From Comamonadaceae bacterium (GTDB lineage Bacteria > Pseudomonadota > Gammaproteobacteria > Burkholderiales > Burkholderiaceae_C): a stretch of 64,000 bases of DNA. This document shows positions 34,550 to 42,937 of the stretch, piece by piece. Each line of letters starts with the position of its first letter. Position 1 is the first letter of the stretch. The notes under the pieces are model-generated. The model was not told the DNA's origin. It did not search any database and worked only from the letters and a program-made list of their open reading frames with translations. A program made the position numbers and the translations under genes. The stretch is taken from assembly GCA_027486555.1 (NCBI GenBank), contig JAIXOX010000117.1:1-64000 (forward strand), read 5' to 3'.

Positions 34550-35476
34550 ATGGTGGTTTCTAGGGTTATCCCGAATTACGATTTGTATGGCGATTCGAGC
34601 CGTCATGAAGATTCGGCTGCTTTCAATTTCGAATGGATTCCGCAGCGTTCGACCTTGTACAACTGGCTGATCCATCCCCATCGACACGATTCGTTCATCC
34701 AGGTGCTTTACCTCACAGAGGGGCATGTGGATGTACAGATTGAGCATGTTCAGCAAACACTGCATGCGCCCTGCGTGATGTTGATCCCGGCAGGTCATGT
34801 GCACGGGTTCCGGTTTTCCCAAGACACCAATGGCCCGGTGGTCACGGCCATGCAAAAGGCGCTGGAATCGGCGGCGGCGTTGATGATGCCGCCCTTGTTG
34901 GACACCATACGCACCCCGCGTTTGCTCTCCTTGCAGTTGGAGATGCGCTACATCGACCAGCTCATGCCCTTGTTTTTGGCACTGGAGCAAGAGTCGCACA
35001 CACCGGCTGAAGGTCAGGTGGCCGCGGGTACGTCTTTGTTGTTGGCCCTGATGGTGCAAGTGCACCGCATTTGCAAATTGTCCGATCTGACGGACACCCA
35101 AACCCACTACAGCATCTCGCGCAAGGCGCGGCAAATCGAAAAATTCCGCAGCTTGATCGACAAAAATTTCCGCTCCGAGCATTCCTTGCAAACCTATGCC
35201 AACCAGGTCGGCGTGACGGTGGGGCAACTCTCGCGCCTGTGTCGTGAGGTCTTGGGCAAATCGAGCCTGCAGGTCATGAATGACCGCTTGATTCAGGAAG
35301 CGCAACGCGAACTGGTCTACACCGCTTTGCCCATCAAACAACTGGCCTCCGAACTCGGCTTTGAAGACGACGCTTACTTCAGCCGTTTCTTTCGCAAGCA
35401 CATCGGCATGACCCCCAAGGCTTACCGTGCCAAGTCTTTGGCGCAAATGGGCATTGATGTTAAGACGCATTTCTGA
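34550..35476 (+). CDS. AraC-family regulator, PobR/HpaA-like
   Basis: The 308-residue protein has an N-terminal cupin effector domain (HPHRHDSFIQVLYLTEG, then LIPAGHVHGFRF) and a C-terminal double helix-turn-helix: NQVGVTVGQLSRLCREV and IKQLASELGFEDDAYFSRFF, then HIGMTPKAYR. The layout matches PobR/HpaA regulators that sense 4-hydroxybenzoate or hydroxyphenylacetate. It probably activates the leftward SDR-flavoprotein-SDR-livHMGF run. MVVSRV at 34550 is chosen because GGAG precedes it; an earlier in-frame TTG would place the start inside the operator repeats. Confidence 0.85.
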   Translation: MVVSRVIPNYDLYGDSSRHEDSAAFNFEWIPQRSTLYNWLIHPHRHDSFIQVLYLTEGHVDVQIEHVQQTLHAPCVMLIPAGHVHGFRFSQDTNGPVVTAMQKALESAAALMMPPLLDTIRTPRLLSLQLEMRYIDQLMPLFLALEQESHTPAEGQVAAGTSLLLALMVQVHRICKLSDLTDTQTHYSISRKARQIEKFRSLIDKNFRSEHSLQTYANQVGVTVGQLSRLCREVLGKSSLQVMNDRLIQEAQRELVYTALPIKQLASELGFEDDAYFSRFFRKHIGMTPKAYRAKSLAQMGIDVKTHF

Positions 35477-35666
35477 GCACCTTCGCCAAAGGGGGCCGCG
35501 AGTTTGCAGTTGCTGCACATGCGGCGTACTGATTTGACCGTCTGGCACACATGCAGGTTTTTGGAGACACACCCCTATGCGCTGCACTTGGCGCTTGTCG
35601 TGCTTCAATTGAATGACGTGGTTCAAAGATTCAGCCCAAGCAAAAGTGGCTTTGTCAGACATTCAA

Positions 35667-36458
35667 TCAACGGTGCTGGAAAACAGGTTGGCGTTTGCCC
35701 AGAAAGGCCTGCATGCCTTCGTGCGCGTCGCTGCTGGCAAAGCGGGCATGCAGCTCGCGACGTTCAAAAAGTATGCCTTCGCTCAGGCTGCTCTCGTGGG
35801 CGCGGTTGACGGATTCCTTGATGGCCATCAGCGCGGGCAATGAGTAGCCCGCAATCTGTGTGGCCAGTTTCAAAGCGGTGTTTTGCAGTTCCGCGTCAGG
35901 CACCACACGCGAGACCAGGCCATAGCGGTCCGCTTCTTGCGCCGACAGCACGCGGGCCGACAGGCACATGTCCATGGCCTTGGCTTTGCCCACTGCGCGG
36001 GGCAGGCGCTGCGTGCCGCCTGCGCCAGGCAGCATGGCCAGCTTGATCTCGGGCAGTGCAAATTTGGCCGATTCGGCAGCGACGATGATGTCGCAGGCCA
36101 GGGCCAGCTCGCAGCCGCCGCCCATGGCGTAACCCGCCACAGCCGCGATGACCGGCTTGCGCACCTGACGGATGGTTTCCCAGTTGCGGGTGATGAAACC
36201 GCCTTGGTACACGTCCATGTAAGTCCAGTCGGCCATCACCGCGATGTCGGCACCTGCGGCAAATGCCTTGTCGCTGCCGGTGACGAGGATGGCCCCGACG
36301 TCGGCGTTGCCATCGAAAGCCAGCAAGGCTGCCCCCAGCGCGTCCATCAACTCGTCGTTGAGGGCGTTCAGTTGGGCCGGACGGTTCAGCCGAATCAGGC
36401 CTACGCGGCCATGGGTTTCGGTGAGGATGGTGCGGTTGGTCATGGTGTGGGTAACCAT
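35667..36458 (-). CDS. badK: Cyclohex-1-ene-1-carboxyl-CoA hydratase (crotonase family)
   Basis: This 263-residue crotonase has both catalytic glutamates (GGCELALACD and LPEIKLAMLPGAGGTQRL) and the oxyanion AAGADIAVM segment. The overall sequence, for example DVYQGGFITRNWETIRQVR and ILFERRELHARFAS, matches what I know of R. palustris BadK. It hydrates cyclohex-1-ene-1-carboxyl-CoA to 2-hydroxycyclohexanecarboxyl-CoA. The start at 36458 forms TGATG with the aliA stop and has AAGG before it; MTNRT at 36443 is an alternative. Last gene of the leftward bad/ali operon. Confidence 0.85.
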   Translation of the reverse strand: MVTHTMTNRTILTETHGRVGLIRLNRPAQLNALNDELMDALGAALLAFDGNADVGAILVTGSDKAFAAGADIAVMADWTYMDVYQGGFITRNWETIRQVRKPVIAAVAGYAMGGGCELALACDIIVAAESAKFALPEIKLAMLPGAGGTQRLPRAVGKAKAMDMCLSARVLSAQEADRYGLVSRVVPDAELQNTALKLATQIAGYSLPALMAIKESVNRAHESSLSEGILFERRELHARFASSDAHEGMQAFLGKRQPVFQHR

Positions 36459-38113
36459 CAGCCTTGGGCCAGCATCGCTTGCAGTTGTTCGCGCAGTTTG
36501 AACTTCTGGATCTTGCCCGAGGGGGTCGCGGGCATGGCGTCCAGCACTTGCAGGCGCTCGGGAATGTACTGCGTGGCCACCTGGTGTTCTTTCAGGTAAC
36601 GCACGATTTCGGGCAGGTCCATGCTTTGACCGGGCTTGGTCACCACCACGGCGCAGGCGCGCTCGCCCAGTCGCTCGTCAGGGTAGGCCACGATGGCCGC
36701 CATGGCCACGGCGGGGTGGCGGTACAGCAGCGATTCGATCTCGACCACTGGGATGTTTTCACCGCCTCGAATGATCACGTCCTTGCTGCGACCGGTGATG
36801 CGGATGTAGCCTTGCTCGTCCATGCGGGCCAGGTCTCCGGTGTCAAACCAGCCTTCCGCGTCGGTGCCGTTGAGGTGCGGGCGCTTGAGGTAGCCGCCAA
36901 AGTTAGAGCATCCACGAACATACAACTTACCGGGTGTGCCCGCAGGCAGGGCAGGGCCGGAGGCGTCGATCTCCACCACCTTGAGCTCCACACCGGCCAA
37001 TGCGAGGCCATCGGTGGTGAAGGCGCGCTCGTCTGGGTCGTTCAGCTCGATCAGCGTGACCGCGCCGTTTTCGGTCATGCCCCAGGCCGACACGATCTTG
37101 GTGCCCAGCGCGGCGCGTGCCTGCTCCACCAGCGGGCCTGGAATCGGTGCTCCGGCGCACAGGAAAGTCTTGAGCGTGGGTACCGGCGTGTTGTTTTCGG
37201 TCACACCCTTGGTCAGGTCGGTCAGGAAGGGCGTCGAAGCCATGGTGAAGCTGGCCTTTTCGGTGTTGATCACCTCGACGGCTTTCTTCGGTTCCCAAAT
37301 GTCTTGCAGTACGGCACTGGCCTTGAGCATGATGGGCATCATCAGGCCGTACATGAAACCGGTCTGGTGTGCCATGGGGGAGGCCATCAGTACCACGTCT
37401 TCGGCGTCCAGTTGCAAACGCTGTGCATAAGGAATGATGTTGGCCATCACGGTGTTGGCCGAGTGCATCACGCCCTTGGGCTCGCCGGTGGTGCCCGAGG
37501 TGTAGATCAGCTGGGTGATGTCGTCGGGTCCGGGGCGGTGTGCGCTCAGGATGGCGGCAGCATCCGCTTCTTTTTCCCAGGCGGGGCCACTGAGCAGCGC
37601 TTCAAAGCTGTTGGCGCCTTGCCCGTCTACCGTCACGATGTGTTTCAGATCGGGCAGACCGGGCTGGATGGCCGTGATCATTTGCTCGTAGTCAAAACCC
37701 CGGAAGGTTTTGGGCGCAATGATGACTTTGGCTTCGCCGTGCTTGAGCATGAAGTTCAGCTCGCGCTCTCGGAAGATGTGCATCAGCGGGTTCATCACCG
37801 CACCGATGCGCGAGCACGCTAGGTAAGTCACGGTGAATTGCCACCAGTTGGGCAACTGGCAGGCCACGATGTCGTTCTTTTGCACGCCCAGGCGGGTCAT
37901 GCCCACGGCCACGCGGTCGGCCATTTGCGCCAGTTCGCGGTAATTGAAGCGGCGCGCATCACCGGCTTCCAAGCGGTAAGCCGTCAGGGCCAGCTTGTCC
38001 GGGCAGGCCGCGAGGCAGGCATCCAGTTCACCGTTGATGGTGCGGTCATGCCAAAAACCTTGCTCGATCATGCGGTTACGCCGTGGGGCCAGCAGTACAG
38101 CGTCAAAATCCAT
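36458..38113 (-). CDS. aliA: Cyclohexanecarboxylate-CoA ligase
   Basis: The 551-residue AMP-forming ligase has the P-loop YTSGTTGEPKGVMHS, the AWGMTENG adenylate motif, GWFDTGDLARMDEQGYI, RSKDVIIRGGENI and the C-terminal lysine in PSGKIQKFKLR. The N-terminus MDFDAVLLAPRRNRMIEQGFW is close to AliA. It converts cyclohexanecarboxylate, CoA and ATP to cyclohexanecarboxyl-CoA, AMP and PPi. ATG 38113 follows a strong GAGGAGA site. Its neighbours encode every later step to pimeloyl-CoA, which supports this substrate over plain fatty acids. Confidence 0.87.
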   Translation of the reverse strand: MDFDAVLLAPRRNRMIEQGFWHDRTINGELDACLAACPDKLALTAYRLEAGDARRFNYRELAQMADRVAVGMTRLGVQKNDIVACQLPNWWQFTVTYLACSRIGAVMNPLMHIFRERELNFMLKHGEAKVIIAPKTFRGFDYEQMITAIQPGLPDLKHIVTVDGQGANSFEALLSGPAWEKEADAAAILSAHRPGPDDITQLIYTSGTTGEPKGVMHSANTVMANIIPYAQRLQLDAEDVVLMASPMAHQTGFMYGLMMPIMLKASAVLQDIWEPKKAVEVINTEKASFTMASTPFLTDLTKGVTENNTPVPTLKTFLCAGAPIPGPLVEQARAALGTKIVSAWGMTENGAVTLIELNDPDERAFTTDGLALAGVELKVVEIDASGPALPAGTPGKLYVRGCSNFGGYLKRPHLNGTDAEGWFDTGDLARMDEQGYIRITGRSKDVIIRGGENIPVVEIESLLYRHPAVAMAAIVAYPDERLGERACAVVVTKPGQSMDLPEIVRYLKEHQVATQYIPERLQVLDAMPATPSGKIQKFKLREQLQAMLAQG

Positions 38114-38159
38114 GTTTGTCTCCTCGTAATGGTGGTTTTTCTGTGGTAGTTCAAGACTC

Positions 38160-39317
38160 TTAGGCCGGCACGTTCTTGCGACCGGCACGGGTGCGCGCAA
38201 TGATGGTTTTCATGATCTGGGCCGTGCCGTCCCCGATCTGGAAGCCCAGCACATCGCGCAAGCGCTGCTCCATCAGGCCGCGGTCGTAGCCTCCGTGGCC
38301 AAAGCACAGCAGGCACTGGTGGATCACGTCATAAGCCAGCTTGGGGCCCCACCACTTGGCCATGCCGGCCTCGGCGGAGTGAGGCAAGCCTTGGTCCTTG
38401 AGCCACAGGCCTTGCAGGCACACCAGTCGGGCACCTTCGACTTCGGTGTCGTATTGCGCCAGAGGGTGGGTCACGCCCTGAAATGCCGACAGCGGCTGGC
38501 CAAAGGCCTGGCGCTGGGTGATGTACTCCCAGGTTTCATCGAGGGCAGCGCGTGCCACGGCCAGGCACTGCAGGCCGATCAATGAGCGTGAGTAATCGAA
38601 CCCGTGCATGACCTGCACGAAGCCTTTGTTTTCGTCACCCAAGCGGTGGCTGACGGGTACACGCACGTTTTCGAAAAATATGGAGCCGCGGCCGATCGAA
38701 CGTTGGCCATGGCAGTCAAAGCGACTGGTGCTCAGGCCCGGGGTGTTCATGGGTACCAGCAAGGCGGTGACGCCATGCGCGCCCGACTCGGGTGTGCCGG
38801 TGCGGCCAAACACCACAGTGATGTCGGCCTGATCTGCGGCAGAGATCGAAGTTTTTTCGCCGTTGATGACATAAAAGTCACCGTCCCGCTCAACCCGCAA
38901 ACGCAGATTCGCCGCGTCTGAGCCGCCACGCGGCTCGGTCAGGGCAATCGCGCAAATGGCGCTGCCTTCGCGGATTTTGTCGAGCCAGGGGCGCACCACT
39001 TCGGGCTTGCCATATTTGTAGAGGATCTGGCTGTTCAGCGAGGCCAAAAGGTTCAGATACGAAAAGCTCAGGTCGGCACGGGCTATTTCTTCGTGGATCA
39101 CGCCTGCGGCCACGCAACCCATGCCCAAGCCGCCGAATTCTTCGGGCACTTCGGGGCAGATGAAGCCCAACTCGCCCATCTCGCGCAGCAAGGCGCGGTC
39201 AAACTCGCGCGTCTTGTCGCGCTCCAGAAAACCGGGCTTGATTTTTTCATCGGCAAAGCGGCGCACGGTCTCGGCCAGCGCCTGCAGGTCTTCGTTAATG
39301 TAGGGATTGGGGTTCAT
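38160..39317 (-). CDS. aliB: Cyclohexanecarboxyl-CoA dehydrogenase
   Basis: The 385-residue acyl-CoA dehydrogenase has IALTEPRGGSDAANLRL, RQAFGQPLSAFQG, and a C-terminal IGDGTAQIMKTIIA where the typical YEGT Glu is replaced by Asp. It should oxidise cyclohexanecarboxyl-CoA to cyclohex-1-ene-1-carboxyl-CoA with ETF as acceptor. Position between the ligase and badI supports AliB. The start MNPNPYINED is 22 bases after the badI stop. Confidence 0.88.
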   Translation of the reverse strand: MNPNPYINEDLQALAETVRRFADEKIKPGFLERDKTREFDRALLREMGELGFICPEVPEEFGGLGMGCVAAGVIHEEIARADLSFSYLNLLASLNSQILYKYGKPEVVRPWLDKIREGSAICAIALTEPRGGSDAANLRLRVERDGDFYVINGEKTSISAADQADITVVFGRTGTPESGAHGVTALLVPMNTPGLSTSRFDCHGQRSIGRGSIFFENVRVPVSHRLGDENKGFVQVMHGFDYSRSLIGLQCLAVARAALDETWEYITQRQAFGQPLSAFQGVTHPLAQYDTEVEGARLVCLQGLWLKDQGLPHSAEAGMAKWWGPKLAYDVIHQCLLCFGHGGYDRGLMEQRLRDVLGFQIGDGTAQIMKTIIARTRAGRKNVPA

Positions 39318-39339
39318 TTGGCGTCCTCTGTTTGCGCGG

Positions 39340-40122
39340 TTACTTGGCGTACTTTCGGAAGTCGGGCTTGCGCTTTTCCTGCAAGGCCTTCACGCCTTCG
39401 CGCGACTCTTCGGTGTCGTAGTAAAGCTTGAGCGCGTACATGCCCATGCCCGCGATGCCCGCCTGGTGCGCGGTGTCCATGTTGAAGCTGCGCTTGGCAA
39501 TGGCAATCGCCGTGGGGCTGCGCTCGCAGATGGTCTCGGCCCATTCCTGTACGGTGGCGTCGAGTTGCTCGTGCGGCACACAGATGTTGGCCAGACCCAT
39601 GTCCACGGCCTCTTGACCCGAGTAGCGCTTGTTGAGGTACCAGATTTCACGGGCTTTTTTCTCGCCGACCACACGCGCCAAAAAGGCGGTGCCGTAGCCG
39701 GGATCGACCGAGCCCATCTTGGGGCCGACTTGGCCAAAGATGGCTTTGTCTGAACAAATGGTCAGGTCGCAGATGGTGCACAGCACGTTGCCACCACCGA
39801 TGGCAAAGCCTTGCACGCGTGCGATCACGGGCTTGGGCACATCGCGGATCGCCGTGTGGAGTTCCTCCATGGGCAAACCAATGGTGCCACGGCCGTCGTA
39901 GTTGCCGTCGTGGGCCGACTGGTCGCCGCCTGTGCAAAAAGCACGGTCACCGGCACCGGCCAAAACAATGCAGCCGATGTCGCGGTCGTATCCCGCCTTG
40001 TTCAAGGCTTTGATGAGTTCGTCGCAGGTGGTGCCGCGAAAAGCATTCATCTTCTCGGGGCGGTTGATCGTGATCCAGGCCACGCCGTTGCGGTTTTCGT
40101 ACAGGATGTCTTCGAATTGCAT
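39340..40122 (-). CDS. badI: 2-ketocyclohexanecarboxyl-CoA hydrolase (ring cleavage)
   Basis: The 260-residue crotonase-family protein matches R. palustris BadI almost throughout as far as I remember it: NRPEKMNAFRGTTCDELIKA, DRAFCTGGDQSAHDGNYDGR, FGQVGPKMGSVDPGYGTAFL, FNMDTAHQAGIAGMGMYALK. It hydrolyses the C-C bond of 2-ketocyclohexane-1-carboxyl-CoA to pimeloyl-CoA, related in mechanism to MenB. The catalytic glutamates of hydratases are absent, as expected. MQFEDIL at 40122 is chosen for the GGAG upstream; an ATG 4 codons earlier lacks one. Confidence 0.93.
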   Translation of the reverse strand: MQFEDILYENRNGVAWITINRPEKMNAFRGTTCDELIKALNKAGYDRDIGCIVLAGAGDRAFCTGGDQSAHDGNYDGRGTIGLPMEELHTAIRDVPKPVIARVQGFAIGGGNVLCTICDLTICSDKAIFGQVGPKMGSVDPGYGTAFLARVVGEKKAREIWYLNKRYSGQEAVDMGLANICVPHEQLDATVQEWAETICERSPTAIAIAKRSFNMDTAHQAGIAGMGMYALKLYYDTEESREGVKALQEKRKPDFRKYAK

Positions 40123-40155
40123 GGAGTTCTCCAAAAAATAGTGCGGGGTGGCAGA

Positions 40156-40923
40156 TCAGCCGTGCATGGTCAAGCCACCAGACACGCTGATGACCTGGCC
40201 AGTGATGAAGGACGCGTCGCCGCTGCTCAGGAAGACGATGGCACCAGCCAAGTCGTCGGGCTGGCCAATGCGGCCGAGTGGGATGGCCTTCTTGAAGGCG
40301 TCCATCAACTTGTCGGGGTTGGCTGCGCCTTCGGCAAAACCGGCCAGCAAGGCGGTGTCGGTCGGGCCGGGGCAGACCACGTTGACCGTGATCTGGTGGC
40401 GGGCGTGCTCGCGGGCCAGTGTCTTGGACAGGGCGACCAGGCCGCCCTTGCAAGCGGCGTAGACGGCTTCGCCAGACGAGCCGCCACGGGCTGCGTCCGA
40501 CGCGATGTTGACGATCCGACCGCCGCCACGCGCCACCATGCCGGGCAGCACCGCATGGTGCATGTGCAGGGCACCGGTCAGGTTGATGGCGATCAGTTTG
40601 TCCCACTCGGCGGGCACAGTCTTGGTGAAGGGCTTGAAGATGTCCCAGCCTGCGTTGTTGACCAATACGTCAATGGGACCCAGTTGTGCTTCAGCAGCAA
40701 CCACGGCGGCGTCGACTTGGGCGCGGTCGGTGATGTTGCACTCGAAGGCGGCGGCTGTACCCCCTGCGGCTTGGATGTCGTCAGCCACTTTTTGAGCTCC
40801 GGCCCAGTTCATGTCGAACACCGCGACTTTGGCACCTTCAGCGGCAAAGCGTCGGCTGGTGGCCCCGCCAATGCCGCCACCGCCGCCGGTCACAATCACT
40901 GTTTTGCCCTTGAGGTTTCTCAT
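40156..40923 (-). CDS. badH: 2-hydroxycyclohexanecarboxyl-CoA dehydrogenase
   Basis: The 255-residue SDR has TGGGGGIGGATSRRFA, NNAGWDIFKPFTKT, LHMHHAVLPGMV, NIASDAARGGSSGEA, YAACK and VCPGPTDTALLAG, the diagnostic sequence of BadH. It oxidises 2-hydroxycyclohexane-1-carboxyl-CoA to the 2-keto compound with NAD. First gene of the leftward operon, with GGAGA before ATG 40923. The promoter carries a perfect TTGACA -35 that overlaps the palindrome shared with badR. Confidence 0.92.
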   Translation of the reverse strand: MRNLKGKTVIVTGGGGGIGGATSRRFAAEGAKVAVFDMNWAGAQKVADDIQAAGGTAAAFECNITDRAQVDAAVVAAEAQLGPIDVLVNNAGWDIFKPFTKTVPAEWDKLIAINLTGALHMHHAVLPGMVARGGGRIVNIASDAARGGSSGEAVYAACKGGLVALSKTLAREHARHQITVNVVCPGPTDTALLAGFAEGAANPDKLMDAFKKAIPLGRIGQPDDLAGAIVFLSSGDASFITGQVISVSGGLTMHG

Positions 40924-40973
40924 GTTTTTCTCCGAATGAATGGGGTTTTTTAAAACTCTGACTGCTGAACATA

Positions 40974-41012
40974 TGTCAATATATTGTCTCATTCTAGGGT
41001 TTGCGATATTCC
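40974..41012. promoter_or_regulatory. Divergent badH/badR promoters sharing a palindrome (candidate BadR operator)
   Basis: CAATATATTG (40977-40986) is a perfect palindrome, extending to GTCAATATATTGTC with one mismatched pair. It overlaps the leftward -35 TTGACA (40979 to 40974). It also overlaps the rightward -35 TTGTCT (40984-40989), which is followed after 17 bases by TATTCC (41007-41012). A MarR dimer here would block both promoters, consistent with BadR repression of bad genes and of itself. Confidence 0.6.
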
Positions 41013-41042
41013 CCATCAAGCGCTTTTGTCATTTAATAACCT

Positions 41043-41555
41043 ATGGTTTTCCCTATGAATAAAACGACTGATGCCCGCATGGAAATGGCCAATCGAATTT
41101 TTTTCAAGTTGTATCAATGCGCCAATATGTTGCACAAAACAGGCAGCAGAGCGGTGCAAGATGAAGGTTTGACCACGCAGCAGTGGGCTGTGCTGGGGGC
41201 CTTGTCGCGGCCCGAGGCTGCGCAGGGCATGGGCGTGGGTGAGCTGGCGCGCTACCTCATGGTCAGCCGACAAAACCTCTCAGGCCTGATTACCCGCATG
41301 ACGCGTGACGGCCACATCGAGATGAGCACCGACGGGCGCGACCGACGCTCGCGCCTGGTGGTGATGACCGATACAGGTCGCCATGTTTGGATGGAGTTGG
41401 CGCAGCCCAAAATCAAGGCCTATTACGAGCAGGCGCTGCAGGACTTCTCGATGGGCGACATGGCGCACACGCTGCACTATTTTTTGAAGTTGCTGGACAA
41501 CATGGAAAAAATTGACAAAGCGTTGCCAGAAGAAGAGGTCAATGCACATGAGTAA
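41043..41555 (+). CDS. badR: MarR-family regulator of cyclohexanecarboxylate degradation
   Basis: The 170-residue MarR protein has an N-terminal dimerisation helix (MEMANRIFFKLYQCANMLHKTG), the winged helix LTTQQWAVLGAL ... LARYLMVSRQNLSGLITRMTRDG, and the DGRDRRSRLVVMT wing. Position and divergent orientation match R. palustris BadR, reported to respond to a CoA-thioester intermediate of this pathway. Two in-frame starts exist, 41043 and 41055 (MNKTTD); neither has a clear ribosome binding site, so the N-terminus is uncertain by 4 residues. Confidence 0.85.
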   Translation: MVFPMNKTTDARMEMANRIFFKLYQCANMLHKTGSRAVQDEGLTTQQWAVLGALSRPEAAQGMGVGELARYLMVSRQNLSGLITRMTRDGHIEMSTDGRDRRSRLVVMTDTGRHVWMELAQPKIKAYYEQALQDFSMGDMAHTLHYFLKLLDNMEKIDKALPEEEVNAHE

Positions 41556-41599
41556 GCCTGTGGGGTGAATCGGCTTGCAGCCGCCCTATACTTCGAAAA

Positions 41600-42283
41600 A
41601 TGAACCAACCGGTACATTCTTCTGATCCCTTGCTGAGCGCCTCCACCGGCACCAGCCGCACCAACGACCCGGCCCGCACCATGGCCGAGATCCTGGCTGT
41701 GGCCACACACGAGTTCGCCGACAAGGGCCTGAGTGGCGCGCGCATCGACGCCATTGCCGCGGCCACGCGCACCAGCAAGCGCATGATCTACTACTACTTC
41801 GGCAGCAAAGATGGCTTGTACCTGGCGGTGCTTGAAGAGGCTTACCGGCGCATGCGGGCCATCGAGTCGGACCTGCACCTGGACGACCTGCCGCCTGCGC
41901 AGGCGCTGCAAAAGCTGGTGGAGTTCACCTACGACCACCACCGCGACAACGAAGACTTCATTCGGCTGGTGATGAATGAGAACATCCAGCGCGGTGATTA
42001 TTTGCGGCAAAGCCAGAGCATTCAGGCGCTCAACTCCAATGCCATCCAGTCGGTGCAGGCGGTGTACGACCGGGGTGTGGCGCAGGGCGTGTTCAGGGCA
42101 GGGCTGGACCCGGTGGACATCCACTCGGCGATTTCGGCGTTCTCGTTTTTCAACGTCTCCAACCGCCACACCTTTGGCCTGATCTTTCAGGACCGGGCCA
42201 GCCAGGACAAGGCCAACACCCTCAAGCGGGTGCATGTGGTCGAGTTGATCCTGCGCTTTGTCAGTCATACCATTTCGGCATAG
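41600..42283 (+). CDS. TetR-family regulator
   Basis: The 227-residue protein has a TetR DNA-binding domain at residues 28-75: AEILAVATHEFADKGLSGAR, then IDAIAAATRTSKRMIYYYFGSKDGLYLAVL. The C-terminal helical ligand domain is TetR_C-like. It precedes the TRAP transporter genes in the same orientation. A 16-base sequence at its own 5' end recurs before the transporter operon, so it probably represses both. Substrate sensed is likely the acid carried by the TRAP system. Confidence 0.85.
   Translation: MNQPVHSSDPLLSASTGTSRTNDPARTMAEILAVATHEFADKGLSGARIDAIAAATRTSKRMIYYYFGSKDGLYLAVLEEAYRRMRAIESDLHLDDLPPAQALQKLVEFTYDHHRDNEDFIRLVMNENIQRGDYLRQSQSIQALNSNAIQSVQAVYDRGVAQGVFRAGLDPVDIHSAISAFSFFNVSNRHTFGLIFQDRASQDKANTLKRVHVVELILRFVSHTISA
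41603..41618. promoter_or_regulatory. Candidate TetR operator at the regulator's own start
   Basis: AACCAACCGGTACATT overlaps codons 2-7 of the TetR gene. The AACCA and GTACATT parts, 4 bases apart, are repeated exactly at 42340-42355 before the TRAP operon. The centre ACCGGT is palindromic. Occupancy here would cause autorepression. Confidence 0.4.
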
Positions 42284-42339
42284 CAGTTAAGTCTCAATAT
42301 CGTCGCGATGCAAGGGTAAACACTTATCCCATAAAAACT

Positions 42340-42355
42340 AACCAGTTCGTACATT
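42340..42355. promoter_or_regulatory. Candidate TetR operator before the TRAP operon
   Basis: AACCAGTTCGTACATT shares AACCA-N4-GTACATT with the site in the TetR gene. It lies about 26 bases upstream of the dctQ start, where bound repressor would block transcription or initiation. Confidence 0.4.
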
Positions 42356-42380
42356 ATTGATATCCCATTTTTGGAGACGT

Positions 42381-42920
42381 GTGTTGGTTCATAAATTCAT
42401 CGACGGTTTTTGCAAAGTCCTGAACGTCGTCATGGCCCTGTGTTTGGCCGTGATGGTGGTGCTGGTCTTTGGCAACGTGGTCATGCGCTACGGGTTCAAC
42501 TCAGGCATCACCTTGTCTGAAGAGCTGTCGCGCTGGCTGTTCGTCTGGATGACCTTCATGGGCGCTGTCGTTGCCTTGAAGGAGCACGGTCACTTGGGCA
42601 CCGACATGTTGCTGGGCCGACTGGGCCCGGCGGGCAAGAAGTTTTGCCTTGGCTTGTCTTACCTGGCCATGTTGTTCATTTGCTGGCTGCTGTTCAAAGG
42701 GGCTTACCAGCAGACCGTGATCAATCTGGGCAGCACCAGCGCGGTGATGGAAGTGACCATGGCTTGGGTCTATGCCCCGGGCGTGGTGTTTGCGGTGCTG
42801 GCGGGCTTGATCTTGCTGACCGATCTGTATCGATTGCTCACCGGCCAAGTGCGTGATGAAGACCTGGTCATGGTTCAGGAATCCGAAGAGTCGCCCCATG
42901 GCGGCAGTGGCAAAGCCTGA
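42381..42920 (+). CDS. dctQ: TRAP transporter small membrane subunit (DctQ family)
   Basis: The 179-residue protein has four hydrophobic segments (about residues 12-35, 48-66, 88-108 and 130-152) and the DctQ signature FGNVVMRYGFNSGITLSEEL. It links the binding protein DctP to the large permease. No ATG is available. GTG 42381 or TTG 42384 follows GGAGA by 3 and 6 bases; the longer form is given. Downstream dctM begins 18 bases after the stop. Confidence 0.85.
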   Translation: MLVHKFIDGFCKVLNVVMALCLAVMVVLVFGNVVMRYGFNSGITLSEELSRWLFVWMTFMGAVVALKEHGHLGTDMLLGRLGPAGKKFCLGLSYLAMLFICWLLFKGAYQQTVINLGSTSAVMEVTMAWVYAPGVVFAVLAGLILLTDLYRLLTGQVRDEDLVMVQESEESPHGGSGKA

Positions 42921-42937
42921 GCGCACAAGGGACTGAC

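Noticed and set aside
34439-35662. Upstream extension of the SDR at 33626
   Set aside because: It is antisense to the AraC regulator. The ribosome binding site and conserved start place the SDR start at 34438.
35477-35666. Possible gene between the AraC gene and badK
   Set aside because: Short frames only, with shadow composition; nothing recognised.
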